A stretch of 6,255 bases of DNA from Candidatus Moraniibacteriota bacterium (lineage in GTDB: Bacteria; Patescibacteriota; Minisyncoccia; Moranbacterales; UBA2206): the NCBI GenBank assembly GCA_003534085.1, contig DQBY01000102.1, positions 1-6,255 of the forward strand, read 5' to 3'. Below, in pieces: positions 1 to 5,774 of the stretch. Numbering within the stretch: the stretch's first letter is position 1; each line of letters starts with the position of its first letter. The translations under genes and the position numbers were made by a program. The notes under the pieces were generated by a model. The model searched no databases and was not told where the DNA came from. It saw nothing but the letters and a program-made list of their open reading frames with translations.

Positions 1-1
1 A

Positions 2-1897
2 GGAGAGGCTATCGACCGCAATCTGGACATTCCGAACGGAGAAGATGAAATCGTCATCGACAATATCGACCGGAACAGCGCCCGGATCAGCTTCAAGACT
101 GTGGACGCGAATGACGGCAATTCTCCGTTCCCGACAAATGCTACTGTCAGGCTGTATGCCGATCCTGAGCTTGCCAATGAAGTATTCTCCTTCAGTGAAT
201 TAGGAACCAATTACAACGTGGATCACGCCATCAAGATGATCGGCTTGGAAGAAGGTGTGACATATTATGCAAAAATAACCGTGGTTGATTCAACTGGAAG
301 AAATACGAAAACTTTGGGCTATGATGCCGGAAATAATGTGAATCTGACTTTCACCACGACCGGAAAATTGACTTCCATCTCCACTCCTTCCGTTCCGGTC
401 CTGACTGATAAAAAAGCGGTGATCAATTTCAACACCAATCAGCCGGCGAGATGCGCCATCGCATACGGAACCATTTCCGGTTCGGGGAATTATTCAGAAG
501 TTCCCATATCCGAAGCTGATTACAACTCAAACCACGCCATCCATATCCCGGGACTGATATTTTCCACCAAATATTATTACCAGATAAATTGTATGGATAG
601 CAATGACAATGCTTTGGCTTCTTCCGAATATGATTTTACGACTCTGGAAACCCAGACGACCGAAGACGAGGTCAGATCGGGAGATGACACCGCCGCGCCG
701 ATCATAAGCGGCATTTCTTCCTCCAATGTCACCGGGGAAAGCGCTACCATCACCTGGACGACTAACGAGAAGGCGAACAGTCTGGTGCAATTTGGAATTT
801 CTTCGGCTGATGAGAATGTGGCCGGAAACGCGGTGGTGAATTTTGACACGGCCAATTATGTCACCTCTCATTCCGTCATCATCCGCAACCTGATTCCGGC
901 CACAAAGTATCTTTTCAAGGTGGGTTCTCTGGACAAAGCCGGCAATATCTCACAATCTTCCGAATCATCCTTCACGACCAGCGCGCCGTCCTCACTCTCT
1001 GCCGTCAAGGTTGTTTCCAGAAATCTCAGCCAGGCGATCATAACCTGGGAAACGGAAAAAGAATCAAGCTCTATCGTGGAATACGGCCTGACCACTGCCT
1101 ACGGCGAAAAGAAGGAAAGCAACACCAAGACAAGAAATCATGAAATAATCATTTCGGGATTAAAGGCTAAGAGCGTCTATCATTTCCGGGTCAAGGGAGT
1201 CGATTCCAACGGAAATCTGTATGCTTCTTCCGACAACACTTTCGAACCGAAATCTCCGCCTCAGATCGATAATTTGAAGACCGATTCTGTCTCGGAGCAC
1301 GGAGCTTTGATCAAATTTACGACTGATGTGCCTACAGATGCCTTAATAACTTATGCTGACGTCAAGGACGCCAAGGAAACCGGCTCTCAAGGAAAACCGG
1401 AGCTTACTTCCAAGCATGAAATTGAGCTCAAAAATTTGAAATCCGGAATCACCTACTCCTTGAAGATCCGAGTGAGAGATGAGGCCGGCAACGAAACCGA
1501 AGAAAACTTCCCGAACTTCACCACAGGAAAGGATGAAAACGCTCCGAAGATCGACAACCTGAAGACCGACTCCGCCCTGGCCAGCTCGGACAAGGTCCAA
1601 AGCATCATCTCCTGGATCACCAACGAACCGGCTACGACCGAAGTCGTGTACCGCGAAGGCAGGATGGGAGAGGAGAAAGTGTTCAAGGTCAAAGGAGGAT
1701 ATGTCACCAACCATGTAGCCGTCATCACTTCTTTCAAGCCGGGAACAGTTTACTACTTCAAAGCCAGATCGACCGATGAAGCCGGCAATGAAGCCATGAG
1801 CACCGATTTCGCCCTCCTCACTCCGAGAGTCAAAGAAAACATCGTCCAGATCATCATCGGAAATTTCCAGGATATATTTGGGTGGGCTAAGTTCTAG
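2..1897 (+). CDS. FN3-repeat surface protein (5' end outside window)
   Basis: The frame is open from the left edge to TAG at 1895-1897, so the true start lies upstream; the GTG at 101 lies inside a module and is not a credible start. The visible 631 residues form six FN3-like (or purple-acid-phosphatase-N-like) beta-sandwich modules, at about nt <61-367, 368-646, 686-982, 989-1249, 1256-1531 and 1538-1825. Each shows a TW/NF-T-(N/D)-x-P/K core strand, an H-x-(I/V)-x-(I/L)-x-x-L turn, a Y-x-(F/Y/L)-(K/Q/R) strand, a D-x-x-(G/D)-N loop and a closing FTT-type strand. The last 23 residues form a hydrophobic tail (IVQIIIGNFQDIFGW) like tails I recall on secreted FN3 proteins of Parcubacteria. No catalytic domain is visible. 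The likely role is an extracellular or envelope-attached stalk or adhesin; the N-terminal signal or head domain is off-window. The modular fold is clear, the function is inference. Confidence 0.85.
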   Translation, partial: GEAIDRNLDIPNGEDEIVIDNIDRNSARISFKTVDANDGNSPFPTNATVRLYADPELANEVFSFSELGTNYNVDHAIKMIGLEEGVTYYAKITVVDSTGRNTKTLGYDAGNNVNLTFTTTGKLTSISTPSVPVLTDKKAVINFNTNQPARCAIAYGTISGSGNYSEVPISEADYNSNHAIHIPGLIFSTKYYYQINCMDSNDNALASSEYDFTTLETQTTEDEVRSGDDTAAPIISGISSSNVTGESATITWTTNEKANSLVQFGISSADENVAGNAVVNFDTANYVTSHSVIIRNLIPATKYLFKVGSLDKAGNISQSSESSFTTSAPSSLSAVKVVSRNLSQAIITWETEKESSSIVEYGLTTAYGEKKESNTKTRNHEIIISGLKAKSVYHFRVKGVDSNGNLYASSDNTFEPKSPPQIDNLKTDSVSEHGALIKFTTDVPTDALITYADVKDAKETGSQGKPELTSKHEIELKNLKSGITYSLKIRVRDEAGNETEENFPNFTTGKDENAPKIDNLKTDSALASSDKVQSIISWITNEPATTEVVYREGRMGEEKVFKVKGGYVTNHVAVITSFKPGTVYYFKARSTDEAGNEAMSTDFALLTPRVKENIVQIIIGNFQDIFGWAKF

Positions 1898-1900
1898 GGT

Positions 1901-1938
1901 TACGAAAGTTACGAACTACGAACTATACGAAATACGAA
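1901..1938 (+). repeat. Five TACGAA words with alternating 9/7-bp spacing
   Basis: TACGAA occurs exactly at 1901, 1910, 1917, 1926 and 1933, directly after the FN3 stop codon. The start-to-start distances are 9, 7, 9 and 7 bp, so the array is really a 16-bp higher-order unit repeated about two and a half times. It is non-coding. Function unknown; it may be an intergenic repeat family of this genome or a protein-binding array. Confidence 0.75.
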
Positions 1939-1947
1939 AGCATGCAT

Positions 1948-1980
1948 GCGGACTGTTCGTCGATTAGGCGGACAGTCCGC
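1948..1980 (+). terminator. GC-rich hairpin, candidate terminator of the FN3 gene
   Basis: GCGGACTGT at 1948-1956 pairs perfectly with ACAGTCCGC at 1972-1980. Pairing continues inward with G-U wobbles to 1961/1967, giving about 14 pairs around a 5-nt loop. It lies about 50 nt after the FN3 stop and before the ftsK promoter, the right place for a terminator. The sequence immediately after it is only moderately T-rich (TTGGCTTGTC), and a clean T-run appears only around 2000-2010, so it is not a textbook intrinsic terminator. The left arm overlaps a 10-bp palindrome, GCATGCATGC, at 1940-1949. Confidence 0.5.
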
Positions 1981-2000
1981 TTGGCTTGTCTAGTTTGTAT

Positions 2001-2028
2001 TTTTTGTTTTCCTATTTTGTGCTAAAAT
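2001..2028 (+). promoter_or_regulatory. Extended -10 promoter of ftsK
   Basis: TGCTAAAAT at 2020-2028 is an extended -10 element (TG-N plus TAAAAT at 2023-2028). The region upstream is T-rich, with only a poor -35 candidate (TTTTTG, 2001-2006, 16-bp spacer), as is usual for extended -10 promoters. Transcription would begin near 2035, only about 2 nt before the ATG at 2037, which implies a leaderless or nearly leaderless ftsK mRNA. Confidence 0.6.
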
Positions 2029-2036
2029 AACATCAT

Positions 2037-4418
2037 ATGGGGCGAAGAAAAAAGGAAGAAAAAAATAAAGAAGACGAAGAAAAAAAGCCCGGACTGAATA
2101 TGGCGTCTGATGCGAAAAGGAGCATCGTGGCGGTTTTTTTATTTGCCTCGGCGCTCGTCATGCTTCTGGGATTTTTTGACAAAGCGGGAATAGTCGGATC
2201 GTATCTGGTGAAATTAGCCGGAATTCTGGCCGGGATAGTCAAGTTTTTAGCGCCGTTATTTTTGGTGATTGCCGGGATCGTTTTGTTGCTTCGCAAGGAA
2301 ACTTCTTTTTATGTGAGCAAGCAGGTCGGATTGGCCATCACCGCCCTGAGCATCACCGGATTTTTCCACTGGTTCTATGATTTTGAAAATATGTCCCAAG
2401 CCGCCTCAGAAGGATTTGGCGGAGGATATGTCGGATACGCCGTGGCTTTTGTGGCTGTAAAATTCTTGGGCACGGCCGGGGGTCTGGTGATTATCTTGGC
2501 TTTATTTCTGATCGGGATAATTGTGGCTTTCAATTTTTCCATAATCCATCTGGTCGGGAAGATATTTTCCAAAAAAGATGGCGAAAATGACGAGAGTGAA
2601 AAAGAGATTGAATTTGTGGAAAAGAACGAAGAAGAACCTATTGATATTTCCGATGTTATCGTGCCTGAAGAAAAGATGGACAAGGGGGATGATTCGGATC
2701 CCGATTCGAATATAGGGAAGATCGAATTTGTGGAAGGCCCGGATCGATATGAAGACGGAGCGGCGGCTCTTGGAATGACAGGCATGAACCGTCAAAAATT
2801 CGAGATCAAGAAAAGAAATAAGAAAAATGAAAAAGAAAATAGCGATTGGGAATTTCCGCCGGTGGATCTCCTGGAATCCCGAGCGGTCGGGACGGAAGAA
2901 GCCAGGGGGGGGGACGTCGAAAAAAACGCAGAAATCATCGAAAGGACGTTGCGCCATTTTGGCATCGAAGTGGAAAGAGGAGAAATAAAAACCGGTCCTG
3001 CTGTGACACAATACAGTTTTCGGCCGGCAGTCGGAGTAAAAATAGCCAGCATATTGGCGCTTCAGAATGATTTGGCATTGGCTTTAGCGAAGCACCCGAT
3101 CAGGATCGAGGCTCCTATTCCGGGCAAGTCCATGATCGGCATCGAAGTTCCGAACGCTTCATCTGCCAAGGTAAGACTGAGAGATATCGTGGAAAGCTCC
3201 GATTTTCAATTCAGGAAAAATAACCTGACTTTGGCGCTCGGAGAGGATGTGAGCGGAACTTATATTTTTGGAAATTTAGACAAGATGCCCCACCTTATGA
3301 TCGCCGGCGCGACCGGAACCGGAAAATCCGTCGGAATAAATTCTGTCATCACGACACTGCTTTATCAAAACTCTCCGGACGATCTGAAATTTATCATGGT
3401 GGATCCGAAGCGCGTCGAGCTTTCGCTGTATAACGGCATACCTCATCTTTTATGCGATGTGATCGTTGAGAATGGCAAGGTAATCAGCGCTTTAAAGTGG
3501 GGTGTCGGGGAAATGGAAAGACGCTACCGGCTGCTTCAGGACAGCGGTTCAAGAGACATAGCTTCATACAATGAAAAAGTAAAGACCGGAAATAAAAGAA
3601 AAGTCACTGATCCGGAAAGCGGTGAAATTACTGAAGAAGAATTTGAAAAATTGCCGTACATAGTCATTGTGATCGACGAATTAGCGGACCTGATGGGCAG
3701 TCACGGAAAAGAAGTCGAGGGCGCGATCGTGCGCTTGGCTCAGATGGCCAGAGCGGTCGGAATCCATCTGATCGTTTCCACCCAAAGGCCTTCCGTCGAA
3801 GTGATAACAGGCCTTATAAAAGCTAATATTACGACGAGGATAGCTTTCCAAGTCGCAACTCAGATCGATTCCCGGACCATACTTGATATGTCCGGAGCGG
3901 AAAAACTCTTGGGCAACGGCGATATGCTGTATCTTTCTTCCAGCGCTCCAAAGCCGAAGCGGGTCCAGGGAGTTTACGTGAGCGAAGCGGAAGTGAAAAA
4001 AGTGGTCAAGTTTATAAAAAATCAGAAAATTGAAAAAGGGGTTGATGAGATAGGCCCTGCCCGCAATGCTACGCATAGCGTTGCAGGCGGGGAAAATATC
4101 ACCTCTCCCGCGCAGGGAGGAGCGTTGGACTTCAAAGATGTGAGCGATGGCAAGCAGGACGATGATTTGTATGAGGCGGCCAAGGAGGAGGTCATCAGAG
4201 CCGGAAAAGCTTCAGCTTCTTTGCTTCAGCGCCGGTTGCGGGTTGGATATTCGCGAGCCGCAAGACTTCTGGATGTCTTGGAGGACAAGGGAATCATCGG
4301 TCCTGCGGACGGCGCGAAGCCTAGGGATGTCTATGCGGCGAAAGATACTCCTCAGGAAGCTATCAATTATGATACGGCCATCGAGGATCAGACCGTGAGG
4401 GATAAATGGCAGATGTAG
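2037..4418 (+). CDS. ftsK: DNA translocase FtsK/SpoIIIE
   Basis: This 793-residue protein has the full FtsK/SpoIIIE layout. A highly charged Lys/Glu N-terminus (1-20) is followed by hydrophobic segments at about 29-46, 60-85, 97-112 and 133-172 (four or five membrane passes). An acidic and basic linker covers 178-275, the alpha domain about 295-390, and the RecA-like motor follows. Walker A is GATGTGKS at 424-431 (K430); Walker B is IVIVIDE ending D547-E548; the conserved block STQRPSVEVITGLIKAN lies at 581-597. A gamma winged-helix domain (about 709-766, with LLQRRLRVGYSRAARLLD) would read the polar sequences that direct the motor. The family is an ATP-driven septal pump that clears chromosome ends during division. 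The ATG at 2037 was chosen because membrane segments start soon after it. It has no Shine-Dalgarno; the next in-frame Met (residue 22) also lacks one. A run of nine G lies in the linker coding region. Confidence 0.97.
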   Translation: MGRRKKEEKNKEDEEKKPGLNMASDAKRSIVAVFLFASALVMLLGFFDKAGIVGSYLVKLAGILAGIVKFLAPLFLVIAGIVLLLRKETSFYVSKQVGLAITALSITGFFHWFYDFENMSQAASEGFGGGYVGYAVAFVAVKFLGTAGGLVIILALFLIGIIVAFNFSIIHLVGKIFSKKDGENDESEKEIEFVEKNEEEPIDISDVIVPEEKMDKGDDSDPDSNIGKIEFVEGPDRYEDGAAALGMTGMNRQKFEIKKRNKKNEKENSDWEFPPVDLLESRAVGTEEARGGDVEKNAEIIERTLRHFGIEVERGEIKTGPAVTQYSFRPAVGVKIASILALQNDLALALAKHPIRIEAPIPGKSMIGIEVPNASSAKVRLRDIVESSDFQFRKNNLTLALGEDVSGTYIFGNLDKMPHLMIAGATGTGKSVGINSVITTLLYQNSPDDLKFIMVDPKRVELSLYNGIPHLLCDVIVENGKVISALKWGVGEMERRYRLLQDSGSRDIASYNEKVKTGNKRKVTDPESGEITEEEFEKLPYIVIVIDELADLMGSHGKEVEGAIVRLAQMARAVGIHLIVSTQRPSVEVITGLIKANITTRIAFQVATQIDSRTILDMSGAEKLLGNGDMLYLSSSAPKPKRVQGVYVSEAEVKKVVKFIKNQKIEKGVDEIGPARNATHSVAGGENITSPAQGGALDFKDVSDGKQDDDLYEAAKEEVIRAGKASASLLQRRLRVGYSRAARLLDVLEDKGIIGPADGAKPRDVYAAKDTPQEAINYDTAIEDQTVRDKWQM

Positions 4419-4420
4419 TT

Positions 4421-4535
4421 TCAATTTTCAATTTTCAATTTTCAATTTTCATTGAATTTTCAATTACTAAATTTTTAAATTTAATAATTGATCATTGAGA
4501 ATTGATTGAAAATTGATTATTGATCATTGAAAATT
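4421..4535 (+). repeat. AT-rich TCAATTT tandem/inverted repeat between ftsK and rodZ
   Basis: Four perfect tandem 7-mers TCAATTT occupy 4421-4448, starting 2 nt after the ftsK stop, with a further TCATTGAA and TTTTCAATT up to 4465. The other side (4486-4535) is built from the complementary word family ATTGA/AAATTGA and holds TTGATCATTGA twice (4488-4498 and 4520-4530). The two sides can fold as a long imperfect hairpin with a loop around 4466-4485, which itself contains AAATTTTTAAATTT (4469-4482). It fills nearly the whole intergenic space. It could act as a bidirectional transcript-end structure or be a remnant of a small mobile repeat. The RodZ promoter, if there is one, must lie within it; several TTGA-type -35 words make it impossible to choose one. 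Confidence 0.75.
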
Positions 4536-4544
4536 TTATTTATT

Positions 4545-5543
4545 ATGAATACTTTTACGAAAAAAACAGTCGGCACTCTGACTTTGGGGGAGAAACTCAA
4601 AAAGCTCAGAAGCGAGAGAAGGATGAGTCTGGGAGAAGCCTCGAGGAACACCAGGATACAGAAAAAATATCTTGAATTTTTAGAAGAAGGGCAATATTCA
4701 AACCTTCCGGCGGATGTGTATGTGCGCGGATTTTTGCGGAGCTACGCTGATTTTTTGGGAGTGGACGAGAAGATTCTCGTCAAATTGTATGAGAAGGAAA
4801 ATGAGATCAAGAAAAATTTAGAAAAAAGGGAAAATTCCGGAAAGAAAAAACCGCCGACCGCCGGAAAAACGATAGATGTTTCATCGTTTGTCTTTACTCC
4901 CAAGCTCATTACGATCGGTCTGCTCATCCTGCTTGTTTCAGGAGGAATTTTTTATCTGTATAAGGAAATAGGATCTTTTGCCAGCACGCCGAGGCTGGTA
5001 ATTCTTGGTCCGGAGAATAATTACGCGACCGAGGGCAATTCCATCACGGTTGAAGGCATTACCGACAGGGACGCAAGGGTCTTTCTGAACGGACAACCGA
5101 TCCTTGTCGCGGATGATGGAAAATTCCGGGAGAGCGTCAGTTTGCAATCAGGAACAAACAGCATCAATTTGAAATCGGTCAATAAGTTCAACAAGGAGAT
5201 TTCTGAAAATTTGACGGTACAATCCAACTATCAATCCGTTCAAGAAGGGCCGGAAGATCAGAGCGTCGGGCAAAGCGGAAATATTTCGGATCAGCAGGAC
5301 GGGATGGATATGGAAATCCGCGTCGATCCGGGTCCCGTGTGGGTGAGCGTGGAGGCGGACGGAAATCTTGTTTTCAGCGGAACGATGCTGGAGGGATCAG
5401 TCCAATCTTTTCAGGCCAAAAATAAAATTATCATAAATTCCGGGAAGGGAAACGCGACATTTATAAAATTTAACGGCAAAGATATCGGCAGCTTGGGGGA
5501 GAATGAAAAAGCCATCAGGGGCGCCACCTTTACCCAGCACTAA
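4545..5543 (+). CDS. rodZ: RodZ-like HTH membrane protein
   Basis: This 332-residue protein has the order typical of RodZ/YmfM. A Cro/C1-type helix-turn-helix of the HTH_25 kind spans about 12-80, with LGEKLKKLRSERRMSLGEAS and the hallmark LPADVYVRGFLRSYADFLGV. A basic juxtamembrane stretch (89-108) precedes a single membrane segment at 120-139. Outside the membrane lie an Ig/glucodextranase-B-like beta domain (about 149-226), a Gln/Asp/Ser-rich linker (227-253) and a DUF4115-like C-terminal domain (about 256-328, with VWVSVEADGNLVFSGTM). RodZ links the MreB cytoskeleton to wall synthesis; MreB itself is not in this window. The ATG at 4545 was chosen; an in-frame TTG at 4527 lies inside the intergenic repeat and would add a hydrophobic KILFI stretch, so it is unlikely. 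No Shine-Dalgarno is visible. There are no cysteines. An alternative reading is a generic membrane-bound HTH regulator. Confidence 0.85.
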   Translation: MNTFTKKTVGTLTLGEKLKKLRSERRMSLGEASRNTRIQKKYLEFLEEGQYSNLPADVYVRGFLRSYADFLGVDEKILVKLYEKENEIKKNLEKRENSGKKKPPTAGKTIDVSSFVFTPKLITIGLLILLVSGGIFYLYKEIGSFASTPRLVILGPENNYATEGNSITVEGITDRDARVFLNGQPILVADDGKFRESVSLQSGTNSINLKSVNKFNKEISENLTVQSNYQSVQEGPEDQSVGQSGNISDQQDGMDMEIRVDPGPVWVSVEADGNLVFSGTMLEGSVQSFQAKNKIIINSGKGNATFIKFNGKDIGSLGENEKAIRGATFTQH

Positions 5544-5571
5544 CTTTGCATTGGCCCCAGGATAGTAAAAG

Positions 5572-5580
5572 TTATCCACA
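5572..5580 (+). promoter_or_regulatory. Perfect DnaA-box 9-mer upstream of recA promoter
   Basis: TTATCCACA matches the high-affinity E. coli DnaA box exactly. It lies 29 bp after the rodZ stop and 9 bp upstream of the recA -35 element. It is a single copy, so it does not indicate an origin; a regulatory role in recA expression or chance occurrence are both possible. Confidence 0.45.
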
Positions 5581-5589
5581 GAGTAAAAT

Positions 5590-5617
5590 TTGCCAAATAT
5601 TTTAGCAGTGATATAAT
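5590..5617 (+). promoter_or_regulatory. Sigma-70-type promoter of recA
   Basis: TTGCCA (5590-5595) and a perfect TATAAT (5612-5617) are separated by 16 bp, and the -10 is preceded by TG-A (5609-5611), making it an extended -10 as well. The predicted start is near 5624, giving a leader of about 130-150 nt. It is the strongest promoter in the window and indicates that recA is transcribed independently of ftsK and rodZ. Confidence 0.8.
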
Positions 5618-5622
5618 ATCAC
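5608..5622. promoter_or_regulatory. Palindrome over the recA -10 element
   Basis: GTGATATAATATCAC is a perfect 7-bp inverted repeat around one central A and contains the whole extended -10 element. A dimeric repressor bound here would block RNA polymerase. Part of the symmetry comes from the TATAAT itself, so it is weaker evidence than the adjoining palindrome. Confidence 0.45.
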
Positions 5623-5640
5623 CAGTATAAATGTATACTG
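5623..5640. promoter_or_regulatory. Candidate recA operator (LexA-like palindrome) at transcript start
   Basis: CAGTATAAATGTATACTG has perfect 7-bp arms (CAGTATA/TATACTG) around a 4-nt centre. It begins at the predicted transcript start and directly abuts the palindrome over the -10. The half-site differs by one base from the E. coli LexA half-site CTGTATA, and the spacer is 4 rather than 2 bp. recA is the classic SOS target, so a LexA-type operator is the leading reading; another dimeric repressor is possible. Confidence 0.55.
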
Positions 5641-5661
5641 AAATTAATTACACTAATTCCC

Positions 5662-5742
5662 CTACAAATCTACAAATCATTTACAAATCTACAAATCTTT
5701 TTGTAAGTTTGCTTGCCTAAAAAGGCGATTCGTAATCTGTAG
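5662..5742 (+). other. Imperfect long stem in the recA leader
   Basis: GATTCGTAATCTGTAG (5727-5742) is complementary to the first TACAAATC pair (5662-5678), with about 14 pairs, two mismatches and one bulge. The second pair (5681-5697) can compete for the same arm. A small GCCT-AAAA-AGGC hairpin (5715-5726) sits next to the right arm. The folded RNA could influence recA translation, or this may just be a decayed intergenic inverted repeat. No known riboswitch or RNA family was recognised. Confidence 0.5.
5663..5697 (+). repeat. Four TACAAATC units in two tandem pairs
   Basis: TACAAATC occurs exactly at 5663, 5671, 5682 and 5690: two head-to-tail pairs separated by ATT. The array lies in the predicted untranslated leader of recA. 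TTACAAA at 5681-5687 also has a perfect complement, TTTGTAA, at 5700-5706. Confidence 0.8.
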
Positions 5743-5759
5743 CGAACAAAAAAATGTCA

Positions 5760-5764
5760 AAGGA
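5760..5764 (+). promoter_or_regulatory. Possible Shine-Dalgarno for recA start at 5775
   Basis: AAGGA lies 10 nt upstream of the ATG at 5775. The upstream in-frame ATG at 5754 is preceded only by GCGAACAAAAAA, with no purine-rich SD core. This site therefore favours 5775, although its spacing is slightly long. Confidence 0.4.
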
Positions 5765-5774
5765 AAACAATCAT

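Noticed and set aside
101..103. GTG as the start of the FN3 protein
   Set aside because: The frame is open to the left edge and the upstream codons encode beta-strand sequence (NSARISFKT) belonging to the first module.
527..871. Antisense open frames opposite the FN3 gene (also 868-1095 and 1343-1737)
   Set aside because: They lie wholly within a strongly supported coding region, resemble no known family, and have Arg/Ser-rich shadow composition.
1898..2036. Small gene or tRNA between the FN3 gene and ftsK
   Set aside because: No cloverleaf and no credible short reading frame; the stretch is accounted for by repeats, the hairpin and the promoter.
2375..3052. Antisense open frames opposite ftsK (also 3681-4076 and 4212-4424)
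   Set aside because: Their Phe/Ser-rich, low-complexity translations mirror the Lys/Glu-rich FtsK linker; the sense strand has all FtsK motifs.
4421..4530. CRISPR array
   Set aside because: The repeats are 7-11 bp with no unique spacers of regular length; the TACAAATC array at 5663-5697 fails for the same reason. No cas genes are present.
4527..4544. In-frame TTG start that would extend the RodZ protein by six residues
   Set aside because: The codon lies inside the AT-rich intergenic repeat (second TTGATCATTGA copy), has no ribosome binding site, and the added residues are not part of the HTH family; the ATG at 4545 fits better.
5572..5640. Replication origin
   Set aside because: Only one DnaA box is visible and there is no dnaA or dnaN nearby; the AT-rich DNA is explained by the recA promoter.
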